Source of the DNA: Prevotella sp. tf2-5
GTDB taxonomy: Bacteria; Bacteroidota; Bacteroidia; Bacteroidales; Bacteroidaceae
Direction: 5' to 3'
Length of the DNA stretch: 64,000 nt
Assembly (NCBI RefSeq): GCF_900115435.1
Contig: NZ_FOWK01000001.1
Coordinates: 62,001-126,000, forward strand
This document shows, piece by piece, positions 9,527 to 17,259 of the stretch. Below the pieces are notes generated by a model. The model saw nothing but the letters and a program-made list of their open reading frames with translations, was not told the origin of the DNA and made no database searches. The position numbers and the translations under genes were made by a program. Position 1 is the first letter of the stretch; each line of letters opens with the position of its first letter.

Positions 9527-10528
9527 ATGGCTGCTGAGAATTCGTATATCAAACAGTTTCCCGATTTGATGGCGGGAAAGAAAGTGTTATACTGTCACGG
9601 CTTCGCCTCCAGCGGACAGTCGGGAACGGTGACACGTCTGCGTTCCGTAATGCCTAACGCACGTGTCATCGCTCCCGATTTACCTATTAACCCCCATGAA
9701 GCAATTGCCTTGTTACATCATATCTGTGAGGCAGAGGCACCCGACCTTATTATCGGTACTTCCATGGGAGGTATGTACACAGAACAGTTGCGTGGTTTCG
9801 ATCGTATCTGCATCAACCCTGCTCTGGAAATAGCAGAAACGATGAGAGAACACGGTATGACGGGAACACAGCAATTTCAAAATCCTCGACTAGACGGCAT
9901 CCAAGAATTTTATGTCGATAAAGCGCTTGTCAAAGCGTATCGGGAAGTTTCGGAACAACGCTTCATCGGGATTACCCCAGAGGATGAGCAGCGAGTCTAC
10001 GGACTCTTTGGCGACAAGGACGACTTGGTAGACACGATGGGTATTTTCTGCGAGCACTACTCGCAAGCCACTCATTTCCACGGAGCGCACCGCATGGACG
10101 ACCAAAGTTATATGCACTCCGTCGTCCCTGTTATCCGTTGGATTGATGATAAGCAGGAGAAAAGGCAGCGTCCTATTATATATATAGGTATAGAGACGAT
10201 GATGGACTCCTACCAGAAGCCAGTATCATCCGTACAGAAAGCCGTTCGACTATTGATTGAGCACTACGAGGTATTCTTTGTGGCACCACCACCTCTTCAT
10301 GGAGGATGGACAGAGATGGCATGGCTCGATGATTACATCAACGTCCCCGCATGGCGGCATACCATCTTTACCCCACGCCGTGAGTTACTTTATGGGGACT
10401 ACCTGATAACCTCCCCTCGACAGGAGAAATCAGAGGGGTCGTTGGCAACGCTCCTGGAGTACGGTTCCGACACGTTCAAAACATGGGAGGACATCATCGA
10501 GTACTTCTCACATCTTGGTGGGCAATAG
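9527..10528 (+). CDS. YqiA/YcfP-like alpha/beta hydrolase with C-terminal nucleotidase-like domain
   Basis: Residues 1-205 look like a YqiA-type esterase: oxyanion-region HGFASSGQSGTV, nucleophile elbow GTSMGG with S79, a late aspartate in GLFGDKDDLVD, and histidines in THFHGAHRMDD. From about 215 the protein resembles the C-terminal part of 5'(3')-deoxyribonucleotidases (HAD fold): a GDYLI segment, then EYGSDTFKTWEDIIEYF. The segment where the HAD DxDG nucleophile should lie reads IYIGIETMMDSYQ, with no DxD, so this half is probably not a phosphatase. It is the last gene of the plus-strand run and converges on the GH20 gene with only 3 nt between. The substrate is unknown. Confidence 0.8.
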   Translation: MAAENSYIKQFPDLMAGKKVLYCHGFASSGQSGTVTRLRSVMPNARVIAPDLPINPHEAIALLHHICEAEAPDLIIGTSMGGMYTEQLRGFDRICINPALEIAETMREHGMTGTQQFQNPRLDGIQEFYVDKALVKAYREVSEQRFIGITPEDEQRVYGLFGDKDDLVDTMGIFCEHYSQATHFHGAHRMDDQSYMHSVVPVIRWIDDKQEKRQRPIIYIGIETMMDSYQKPVSSVQKAVRLLIEHYEVFFVAPPPLHGGWTEMAWLDDYINVPAWRHTIFTPRRELLYGDYLITSPRQEKSEGSLATLLEYGSDTFKTWEDIIEYFSHLGGQ

Positions 10529-10531
10529 ACA

Positions 10532-12121
10532 TCAGAATTGCCAACGACTGGGCATCTGACGGTCGGGCCACAAATGCTTGCAATAATAATAATGATATTT
10601 GTCGTATAGTTTTGTCATACGAGTCAGTCGTATGATAAAGTCATCATAGTTCTTTCGTGATGGCTGTGTCCACTGCACCTCAGCAAGTGCTGACATACGG
10701 GGAAGAGCCTGGTACTCTACGATACGCTCGTTCGTCATATACTCCGACCACAGGTTAGCTTGTATACCAAGGATATGTCGCTTTGCCTCCTTGGAGAGAC
10801 TATCAGGAACAGGATTTAAACTATACACCTTTTCTATGGGAATAAAGCCACCACAGCGACTAGGTTCAAAAAGAACGTCCTTCACCTGCTGATAATCGAA
10901 ATAACAATGGGTCGTAGGAGCCATCACCACGTCATGTCCCATTTCCGCTGCCTTAGCACCAGGTTCTGTTCCACGCCAAGACATAATCATCGCATCCTGT
11001 GGAGCCTTGTTATCCAACAACTCATCCCATCCTAAAGCACGACGATGGTGGGCTGTCAGGAAGTCAGTAACACGTTTAGTGAAATAACCCTGCAAGGTAT
11101 GACCATTTAACTCCAACGACTGACATTTCGCACAATGTTCCCATTTCTCAGTTGGAGTCTCATCACCGCCGATATGAATAACCTCTGCAGGGAAGATATC
11201 CATGATTTCCGACAGCACATCCTCCACAAAATGGTACACCTTTTCATTACCTACACAAAGGACATCCTTATAGACCCCCCAGTAATGTCCCACTTGATAA
11301 GGACCTCCCGTACATCCTAATTCCGGATAACTGGCAAGTGCGGCAAGCATATGACCTGGCATGTCTATCTCCGGGACGATGGTGATATGACGCTCTTGGG
11401 CATAAGCGACGATCTCACGCGCTTCCTCCTGGGTATAGTAGCCACCATAAGGTATCTCATCATCAATGTCAGAGTTCGTACCGATAATTGTACCAGTACG
11501 ATGAGAGCCTACCGTGATCAGTTGATGCCATTTCTTGATTTCTATACGCCATCCCTGGTCATCCGTAAGATGCCAATGGAACACATTCATCTGGTGTAAT
11601 GCCAACAAATCAATGAATTTCTTCACGAAAGACACTGGGAAGAAATGACGGGAGCAGTCGAGATGCATACCCCGCCAAGAGAAACGAGGTGCATCCTTAA
11701 TGATGACAGGAGCCAGTACGGAATCCCCACTCAATGATTTACGAAGGGTTTGTATACCATAGAAAACACCTGCGGCAGAACCTCCCTCAATAGAAACATG
11801 CTCTTTGTCAACAGTAAGTACATACCCTTCCACTTGACTAATCCTTGAGGAAACAGAGAGGGAGATATTACGCTCACCCTTCCGAGGTTTGGAGACGACA
11901 GACAGTTCTTTCCCTATCATCTCGAAAAGGTATTCCTTTAAGAAAGCTGCCTCACGTTGCAAACCTTCTTGTGCCACAATACGCACATCCTCTTGGAAAG
12001 CGAAAGGCTCACCTTTCTGCAATTGTACACTTTGTGGAAGAGGAACCACTTGATAATCAGTATTTTCCGCTACCGCAACAGACACATAGCTCATCAGCAG
12101 CAACACCACCCAATTTCTCAT
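10532..12121 (-). CDS. Glycoside hydrolase family 20 beta-N-acetylhexosaminidase
   Basis: It removes terminal beta-linked GlcNAc or GalNAc from glycans. The start at 12121 (rather than 12163, inside the upstream gene) exposes a signal peptide, MRNWVVLLLMSYVSVAVA. A GH20b-like N-terminal domain (about 20-145) is followed by the GH20 TIM barrel (from FSWRGMHLDCSRHFFPVSFV). The barrel carries HWHLTDDQGWRIEIKKW and the catalytic pair D320-E321 in HIGGDETPTEKW. At 529 residues it is a normal compact family member, periplasmic or surface-exposed. It lies 4 nt after the PIG-L deacetylase gene, suggesting a joint role in amino-sugar use from host or microbial glycans. Confidence 0.94.
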   Translation of the reverse strand: MRNWVVLLLMSYVSVAVAENTDYQVVPLPQSVQLQKGEPFAFQEDVRIVAQEGLQREAAFLKEYLFEMIGKELSVVSKPRKGERNISLSVSSRISQVEGYVLTVDKEHVSIEGGSAAGVFYGIQTLRKSLSGDSVLAPVIIKDAPRFSWRGMHLDCSRHFFPVSFVKKFIDLLALHQMNVFHWHLTDDQGWRIEIKKWHQLITVGSHRTGTIIGTNSDIDDEIPYGGYYTQEEAREIVAYAQERHITIVPEIDMPGHMLAALASYPELGCTGGPYQVGHYWGVYKDVLCVGNEKVYHFVEDVLSEIMDIFPAEVIHIGGDETPTEKWEHCAKCQSLELNGHTLQGYFTKRVTDFLTAHHRRALGWDELLDNKAPQDAMIMSWRGTEPGAKAAEMGHDVVMAPTTHCYFDYQQVKDVLFEPSRCGGFIPIEKVYSLNPVPDSLSKEAKRHILGIQANLWSEYMTNERIVEYQALPRMSALAEVQWTQPSRKNYDDFIIRLTRMTKLYDKYHYYYCKHLWPDRQMPSRWQF

Positions 12122-12125
12122 CTTC

Positions 12126-13262
12126 TCAAAACTTATATTCCACAAATGCCTCCATTGCCTCATAACAAGCCAGGCCTAACTCATCATAACGCTTCGCTGT
12201 CTCACGATTACGATCCTGCGCCCGTTGCCAGAACAACCGCACATCATCTCCCATGAAAGGGGCACCTTCCATCTGACTCTGATGACGGAGGATAGCATTA
12301 CGTTTCTCCAACAGTTCCTCTGGACTCATCGGCACACACATCTCGATATCCGCAATATCCCATTCTGCCCATGCACCGCGATACATCCATATCCTACAGT
12401 CATCAAGCCATGTGGCACCCGCTGCTTTTTCTTCTTCAACAGCAGCAAGCACAACGTCCGTACACTTGCGATGAGTACCATGAGGATCTGCCAAATCGGC
12501 AGCGACATAAATCTGATGGGGCTGTATGCCGGCTATCAGCTCTTGTACCATCCGTACATCCTTTTCTGTGACAGGAAGTTTCTCAATCTTCCCGCTCTCA
12601 TAGAAAGGAAGGTCGAGGAAATGAATATGATCCTTCTCAATATGGTTATACCTACAGGCATTACGAGCCTCTCCCCGGCGAATCAATCCTTTGACAGTTA
12701 GAATACTGGGATTATCCAGATCACCTTCGTTCTTTTGTTTCAAGTAGTTCATGATCTCTTGATAACGAATCTTGATCACCTCATCAGAACCATTGGCAAA
12801 AAGTTGGTTGAAGCCATTGATGAAATGCATATAAAGACGGACTTCCTCATCTGCCACAGCGATATTCCCACTCGTCTCATAAGCGACATGCACATCGTGC
12901 CCTTGTTGTATCAGGCGACGGATGGTTCCACCCATCGAGATCACATCATCGTCAGGATGCGGTGAGAACACGATGACACGTTTGGGATAAGGTGTAGCAC
13001 GCTCTGGTCGGTTGCTGTCATCCACGTTCGGCTTGCCACCAGGCCATCCCGTGATGGTATGCTGCAACTCATTAAAAACTTCGATGTTTACCAGACCAGC
13101 CTGTCCGCTGAATTGCTTGACAAGGTTTCCCAGCCCATTGTCCTCATAGTCTTTCGTAGATAACTTTAACAAGGGCTTCCCCACCTTATTACATAATGCG
13201 ATGACTTGCTTACGCAACTGGTGATCTGGCATCTGAATGGTATCAGTCAAATGGAGATTCAT
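12126..13262 (-). CDS. PIG-L family deacetylase (C-terminal half of the long NagB-like protein)
   Basis: The protein carries the PIG-L zinc deacetylase core: FSPHPDDDVISMGGT, with HPDD as metal and catalytic residues, and DLADPHGTHRKCTD. Such enzymes hydrolyse N-acetyl groups from GlcNAc-type substrates. In Bacteroides I know a ~660-residue protein in which an N-terminal glucosamine-6-phosphate deaminase-like domain precedes this same sequence (WPGGKPN..RPERA.PYPKR). Here the protein starts near the junction and is only 378 residues, and nothing NagB-like lies in the 49 nt upstream. Together with the following GH20 gene it points to N-acetylhexosamine metabolism. Whether the deaminase half is elsewhere or lost is unknown. 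Confidence 0.88.
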   Translation of the reverse strand: MNLHLTDTIQMPDHQLRKQVIALCNKVGKPLLKLSTKDYEDNGLGNLVKQFSGQAGLVNIEVFNELQHTITGWPGGKPNVDDSNRPERATPYPKRVIVFSPHPDDDVISMGGTIRRLIQQGHDVHVAYETSGNIAVADEEVRLYMHFINGFNQLFANGSDEVIKIRYQEIMNYLKQKNEGDLDNPSILTVKGLIRRGEARNACRYNHIEKDHIHFLDLPFYESGKIEKLPVTEKDVRMVQELIAGIQPHQIYVAADLADPHGTHRKCTDVVLAAVEEEKAAGATWLDDCRIWMYRGAWAEWDIADIEMCVPMSPEELLEKRNAILRHQSQMEGAPFMGDDVRLFWQRAQDRNRETAKRYDELGLACYEAMEAFVEYKF

Positions 13263-13311
13263 ATATTATCAGTTTTAGGTTTCTAGCAATAACGACAGGG
13301 CTGTTCCTTTC

Positions 13312-16300
13312 TTACGACGGTAACAGCACCACACCATGTTGTTTCTTTCCATCCATCATGATCCTCACCGGATGCTCGAAGCGGACATGACGCACATATT
13401 CTGTCTCTTCGACAGCAGGCATAGCATCAAGAATCTCCTTCTGGAAAACACCATCACCCGTATAGGTGTTGATGGTGAAATAGCCTACTCCGAAAGATGT
13501 TAAGTTCTGGAAGAAATGTGTTCCCTGCGAAGGATCCACATGATAATTCTTCAGACCTGTCTCTACAATGACACGGGCAGCTGAGATATGGGGCCACTTA
13601 ACAGGAATCCCAAGCCAGTAGTCACTACTCCCCCATCGCCCCGGTCCGATAAGAATGTAGTTCTTGTCAGTATCAAGGAACTTTCGGTTTATCTTTTCTA
13701 TCTCATCTGCGATATAAAGATTGTTTGCCGCTGTGAAATCATCATCTGTCTTGACGTAGACCACATCTACAACATCCTCAGAGATACCATGACCCAAAGA
13801 GTTTTGGGAACGCAGCAGGCACTGTTCGTCTGGGATAACGGCTAGATCCTCATCCAAGACTTGCTTGGAGTCGACAATAGGACGAATTTGCAACAGATAA
13901 AAATCACCAGTAGTACCTTGTGGAGTACTGTTCAGATTACAAGCAAACTCTATCTCTACGGGGCGTCGCATCTCCTCAGAGCCATATTTCTGTGCCATCT
14001 GCAGGATCTCAGGCAAAGGGAAGATACCCTGTTGCAAGACCCCACAGAACGAGATGACCTTGCGCCCACCCTCATAGATACCGTCACGGATAATCTGGTC
14101 AGAGGGATCATAAGTAGAAGCGATACCATTCAAGGAACCATCTTTGTCTGCCTCTTTCACTCTTAGACTCTTGATATTGAAACCATCGTCCACCTTGAAA
14201 TCGTCACCTACATGGGACATATCCAACGCATAGAAACGTGTTTGTGTCTCTTTCAGTGCCGTCTCCATCTCTGAAGTCTGTAACACTTGATGAGGATGAT
14301 AGGGTGACACACGCAACGTCTGTCCGCCGTCCACGATATACTTGCCCAAGCCCAAGGCAAGGGAAGCGATACCCTCCTCCGCTGTCTCATCACCGATAGG
14401 ATAGTAATTCAAAGACCGCAAGACACCACTAAACGTAGGATAATAATGGTCACCATACTGATGTCCCACCACCTCCTGCAGTATTACCGCCATTTTCTCT
14501 TGATCGATGACATTAGAGGTTGCTGTCATGTATGCCTTCGAGTCTTTGTAATAGACAGAGGCATAGACACCCTTGATGGCACAGGCAAGCATACGGAGCA
14601 TCTCGTACTTGTCATCCAGATAAGGAATCATATAGGTACTATAGATGCCTGCAAATGGCTGATAGTGACTGTCCTCCAGCAATGAACTGGAGCGTACAGC
14701 GATAGGTGACTTCACCGCATCGAAGAAAGTGAAGAAGTCTGCTATCAAAGTGTCAGGCAACAGCGCCCTCAGGAAATGCTGTAAGATCTCTTCGTCTGAC
14801 GCGTCACTCAGGGCGATAGTCCATAGGTTATTCTTATCCATGAACTCATCGAAGAAGTCAGTACAGAGAACGACTGTCTTGGGGATGGAAACGGCAGCTT
14901 TCTCAAACTGGTTCAACTCTGGATGGCGCTTGATGATATTGTCCAAGAAAGCAAGACCACGTCCTTTTCCTCCTAAGGAGCCTTCACCAATACGGGCGAA
15001 GTGTGCGTATCGGTCAAATTTCAAGCGGTCGAACACTGCGACAACACCAATATTCTTCATCCTACGATACTGGACGATAGCGTCAAAGATAATCTGCCGG
15101 TGAGCATCCACATCCTGTAACTTATGCCATGTCACCGTCTTCAGGAAAGCAGAGACAGGGAAAATGGCGCGGGCACACAACCAACGGCTCATGTGGTTAC
15201 GGGAAATATGGTAGAGCATCGAATCATTGGGAATCTTAAAAATATTATCCTGCAACTCCTTCAAAGACGACACGCGCATAATCTCCTCACGGGTCACCGG
15301 GTCACGGAAGATAAAATCACCGAAACCCATGTGCTCCTCTATGATATGACGCAGGTCGACATTCATCTTCTTCGAATTCTTGTCGACAAAATCAAAACCT
15401 TCTGCCTCCGCCTTCTCTTTGTTAACAATCTCACTACTTTGTAAAATCAGCGGTACATACTCATCCCGCTTACGAATCTCACGCAGTAGTTTCAGTCCTG
15501 CTTCCGCATCTCCCTCTTCCACATGGGAGAGACGACCAGGAACGGTCTTCATCGGGAAACGGGTATCGCTAATCACACCCAATACATTATCATGATATTT
15601 CTCATACCAAGCCATCGCCTCCTCGTAATTGGTGGCAAGCACCACTTTAGGTCGTCCGCGCTTTCGCTGGGCAGCAGCATGGGGGTTCAATGCCTCCGTC
15701 GAGAAATTCTTACTCTGGGCGAGGATATAGTTATAAAGATTGGGCAATACTGAGGAATAGAATCGGATATTATCCTCCACCAGCATGATCATCTGTACGC
15801 CAGCCTCCTTGATATCATGTTCGATATTCATCCTATCCTCTATCAGTTTGATGATGGAAAGGATGAGGTTGGTATTCCCCAACCAACAGAACACATAGTC
15901 GAAGATGGACATATCTTCATGTTCTATACGCTTGGTAATACCATGTGAGAACGGAGTCAGTACTACACAGGGAATATGAGGAGCCAACTGCTTCACATCA
16001 CGTGCTACGGCGAAAGCATCGTTATCGGCATTGCCAGGCATACAGATTACCAGGTCAATGTCTGTTGTCTTCAGCACCTCTTCTGCCTCTCCCGTCGTGC
16101 TCACCTGGGTAAACGTAGGAGGATAACGCAACCCCAGTTCCATATACTCGTCGAATAGTTTCTCGTCAATACGCCCGTCATCCTCCAGCATAAAGGCATC
16201 ATAAGGGTTCGCAACGATCAGGATATTGAAGATACGGCGTGTCATCAGATTGACAAACGACACATCTTTTAAGTAGAACTGATTCCACTCATTCGGTATT

Positions 16301-16317
16301 TTATTAGTCTCTTCCAT
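13312..16317 (-). CDS. Receiver-receiver-PEP/pyruvate-binding (PPDK_N, PEP synthase-like) protein
   Basis: This 1001-residue protein is usually labelled phosphoenolpyruvate synthase, but the architecture differs. Residues ~28-160 form a receiver-like domain with C92 where the phospho-accepting Asp should be. Residues ~174-330 form a second receiver with the full set E181/D182, D251 (VISDTRFP) and K313 (VDKNSKK). From ~440 comes a PPDK N-terminal ATP-grasp domain (GEGSLGGKGRGLAFL; AVRSSSLLEDS with R542; late GPGRWGSSDYWLG). I see neither a phosphohistidine swivel motif nor a PEP-binding barrel, so full PEP synthesis is doubtful. It may be a phosphotransfer-regulated ATP-grasp enzyme. The transcript probably has a very short leader. 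It is cytoplasmic, and its PIG-L neighbour follows 49 nt downstream. Confidence 0.85.
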   Translation of the reverse strand: MEETNKIPNEWNQFYLKDVSFVNLMTRRIFNILIVANPYDAFMLEDDGRIDEKLFDEYMELGLRYPPTFTQVSTTGEAEEVLKTTDIDLVICMPGNADNDAFAVARDVKQLAPHIPCVVLTPFSHGITKRIEHEDMSIFDYVFCWLGNTNLILSIIKLIEDRMNIEHDIKEAGVQMIMLVEDNIRFYSSVLPNLYNYILAQSKNFSTEALNPHAAAQRKRGRPKVVLATNYEEAMAWYEKYHDNVLGVISDTRFPMKTVPGRLSHVEEGDAEAGLKLLREIRKRDEYVPLILQSSEIVNKEKAEAEGFDFVDKNSKKMNVDLRHIIEEHMGFGDFIFRDPVTREEIMRVSSLKELQDNIFKIPNDSMLYHISRNHMSRWLCARAIFPVSAFLKTVTWHKLQDVDAHRQIIFDAIVQYRRMKNIGVVAVFDRLKFDRYAHFARIGEGSLGGKGRGLAFLDNIIKRHPELNQFEKAAVSIPKTVVLCTDFFDEFMDKNNLWTIALSDASDEEILQHFLRALLPDTLIADFFTFFDAVKSPIAVRSSSLLEDSHYQPFAGIYSTYMIPYLDDKYEMLRMLACAIKGVYASVYYKDSKAYMTATSNVIDQEKMAVILQEVVGHQYGDHYYPTFSGVLRSLNYYPIGDETAEEGIASLALGLGKYIVDGGQTLRVSPYHPHQVLQTSEMETALKETQTRFYALDMSHVGDDFKVDDGFNIKSLRVKEADKDGSLNGIASTYDPSDQIIRDGIYEGGRKVISFCGVLQQGIFPLPEILQMAQKYGSEEMRRPVEIEFACNLNSTPQGTTGDFYLLQIRPIVDSKQVLDEDLAVIPDEQCLLRSQNSLGHGISEDVVDVVYVKTDDDFTAANNLYIADEIEKINRKFLDTDKNYILIGPGRWGSSDYWLGIPVKWPHISAARVIVETGLKNYHVDPSQGTHFFQNLTSFGVGYFTINTYTGDGVFQKEILDAMPAVEETEYVRHVRFEHPVRIMMDGKKQHGVVLLPS

Positions 16318-16325
16318 ACATTTTG

Positions 16326-16356
16326 CAAAGGTACGATTATGTGAGCAAAGAACAAA
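16326..16356 (-). promoter_or_regulatory. Promoter of the receiver/PPDK_N gene
   Basis: On the minus strand TTTG (16356-16353) is followed after 19 nt by TACCTTTG (16333-16326), matching the Bacteroidetes consensus. Only 8 nt separate the -7 element from the ATG at 16317, so the mRNA is nearly leaderless. Confidence 0.7.
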
Positions 16357-16410
16357 ATAAATTCATTTATTTTTTCTTTCGAGCATGAGTACCTTCGACC
16401 AAAGGTCAAA

Positions 16411-16460
16411 GTACGATTATGTGAGAAGAAAACCAAAAGAATTTTGAGTTTTCTCGAATG
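16411..16460. repeat. 50-bp inverted repeat, left arm
   Basis: This block is about 90 percent identical to the reverse complement of 17181-17230. It includes GTACGATTATGTGAG, which is also directly repeated at 16331-16345. On the minus strand the arm resembles a promoter region, but its -7 element is one base short (TACTTTG). Confidence 0.75.
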
Positions 16461-16481
16461 CGAATTCTTTTCGAGGATTGG

Positions 16482-16577
16482 TCAATGCTTCATGACCTTC
16501 TTGACGGTTCCATTGTCCATGCGGACGAAACGTAGCGGTCCATACTCATAGAGCACCTGCGGGATGCCGGTTATTGT
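16482..16577 (-). pseudogene. Possible remnant of the C-terminus of a protein gene
   Basis: Between two stops the minus strand encodes 31 residues rich in plausible protein sequence (GIPQVLYEYGPLRFVRMDNG, then TVKKVMKH and a stop). No start or upstream continuation exists. The tail is reminiscent of C-termini of secreted proteins, but I cannot name the family. This may be a decayed 3' end or a chance frame. Confidence 0.25.
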
Positions 16578-16730
16578 CTAACGAAGGCAAAGATACTAAT
16601 ATATTCTGATACAACCAAAATTAATTACTAAAAATAATCAGGACATTTCCTTTGAGATACGCAAGAAATTATCGGCTTTTCTGATAAAACCGAGAGGAAA
16701 ATTTGGGGTCGGTTGATCCACCATTCCCTA

Positions 16731-16830
16731 CACGTAATTTTTAAAACCCTTGTCACCGTTGCCGCCTTGCAAAACTATTTGATTATCAGACGGTTGTGGG
16801 TAACAACGAAGCGGCAACAGTGACAACGAA
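16731..16830. repeat. Dispersed hairpin repeat, copy B
   Basis: It matches 1911-1970 at about 90 percent over 16732-16790. It has a longer stem than copy A: the 19 nt at 16750-16768 pair with 16809-16826 (TTGTCAC and GTTGCCGC against GCGGCAAC and GTGACAA) with one bulge and one mismatch. The ~40-nt loop again contains GGTAACAA, as in copy A. The strong hairpin suggests an RNA structure or a MITE/REP-like element. Confidence 0.6.
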
Positions 16831-16904
16831 TGCGTTTTTGCCCCTAAAATGGGGTAAAAACGAGTGTAGTGATGGTATCCCTTATTGTTTGCTTTTGACA
16901 CTAG

Positions 16905-16995
16905 TATCTCCTATGAAAGTAAATTCAGTGTGTTTACTCAGTAAATTCAGTGAATTTACTCACCAAATTCAGTGAATTTACTGAGATAGGAGATA
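16905..16995. repeat. Nested palindrome cluster
   Basis: Outer arms TATCTCCTAT (16905-16914) and ATAGGAGATA (16986-16995) are perfect inverted repeats. Between them the palindrome AAATTCAGTGAATTT occurs twice, with a third degenerate copy at the left. The whole 91 bp could form a branched or cruciform structure, or act as a multi-site operator. Confidence 0.7.
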
Positions 16996-17028
16996 TCGGA
17001 ATAAAAAGCATCTAACGGGGGTGTTTTA

Positions 17029-17117
17029 CGAAGGCGGCACCTCCTGCCTGCGAAGGTGCCGCTTCCTCGGGTCGAAGGTACGGGCTTCGAGGGTCGAAGG
17101 TGCCGCCTTCATGGGGT
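17029..17117. repeat. Degenerate 22-bp tandem array
   Basis: Three consecutive units begin CGAAGGT and end GGGT: 17051-17072, 17073-17094 and 17095-17117 (22, 22 and 23 bp). A shorter related unit follows. An inverted copy of the core (GAAGGCGGCACCTCC) precedes them at 17031-17045. The third unit contains the 15-mer shared with 1986-2000. There are no unique spacers, so it is not a CRISPR array. Confidence 0.65.
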
Positions 17118-17180
17118 GAAGGTTAAGGGTTCAAGATTTCACTCGTTTATTCGTAACTTTGACTTCGTCGAAGGTGCTCA

Positions 17181-17230
17181 CGTTTGAGAAAACTCAAAAT
17201 TCTTTTGGTTTTCTTCTTACTTAATCGTAC
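17181..17230. repeat. 50-bp inverted repeat, right arm
   Basis: This is the reverse-complement partner of 16411-16460, with about five differences. It carries an intact outward promoter reading into the UDG-like gene. Confidence 0.75.
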
Positions 17231-17235
17231 CTTTG
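17204..17235 (+). promoter_or_regulatory. Promoter of the UDG-like/metY/SLC13 operon
   Basis: TTTG at 17204-17207 and TACCTTTG at 17228-17235 are separated by exactly 20 nt, a textbook Bacteroidetes promoter. The ATG used is at 17260. Confidence 0.75.
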
Positions 17236-17259
17236 CAGTTGTTTTTGGAAAAGAGTCCC

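Larger units (their letters stand above)
16318..17259. other. Repeat-rich 0.94-kb intergenic region
   Basis: There is no convincing complete gene between the divergent receiver/PPDK_N gene and the UDG-like gene. The stretch holds, in order: a promoter, a 15-bp direct repeat, the left arm of a 50-bp inverted repeat, a possible gene remnant, hairpin repeat copy B, a nested palindrome, a degenerate 22-bp tandem array, the right inverted-repeat arm and an outward promoter. It reads as accumulated small mobile or regulatory repeats. Confidence 0.8.

Noticed and set aside
13312..16317. Functional phosphoenolpyruvate synthase
   Set aside because: The phosphohistidine swivel and PEP-binding barrel motifs are not visible and two receiver domains occupy the N-terminus, so the standard name was not adopted.
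17029..17117. CRISPR-like array
   Set aside because: Units are contiguous, degenerate 22-23 bp and lack unique spacers; there are no cas genes in the window.
16318..17259. Insertion sequence bounded by the 50-bp inverted repeats
   Set aside because: There is no transposase frame inside, and the arms contain promoter elements of the flanking genes, so duplication of a promoter region is at least as likely.
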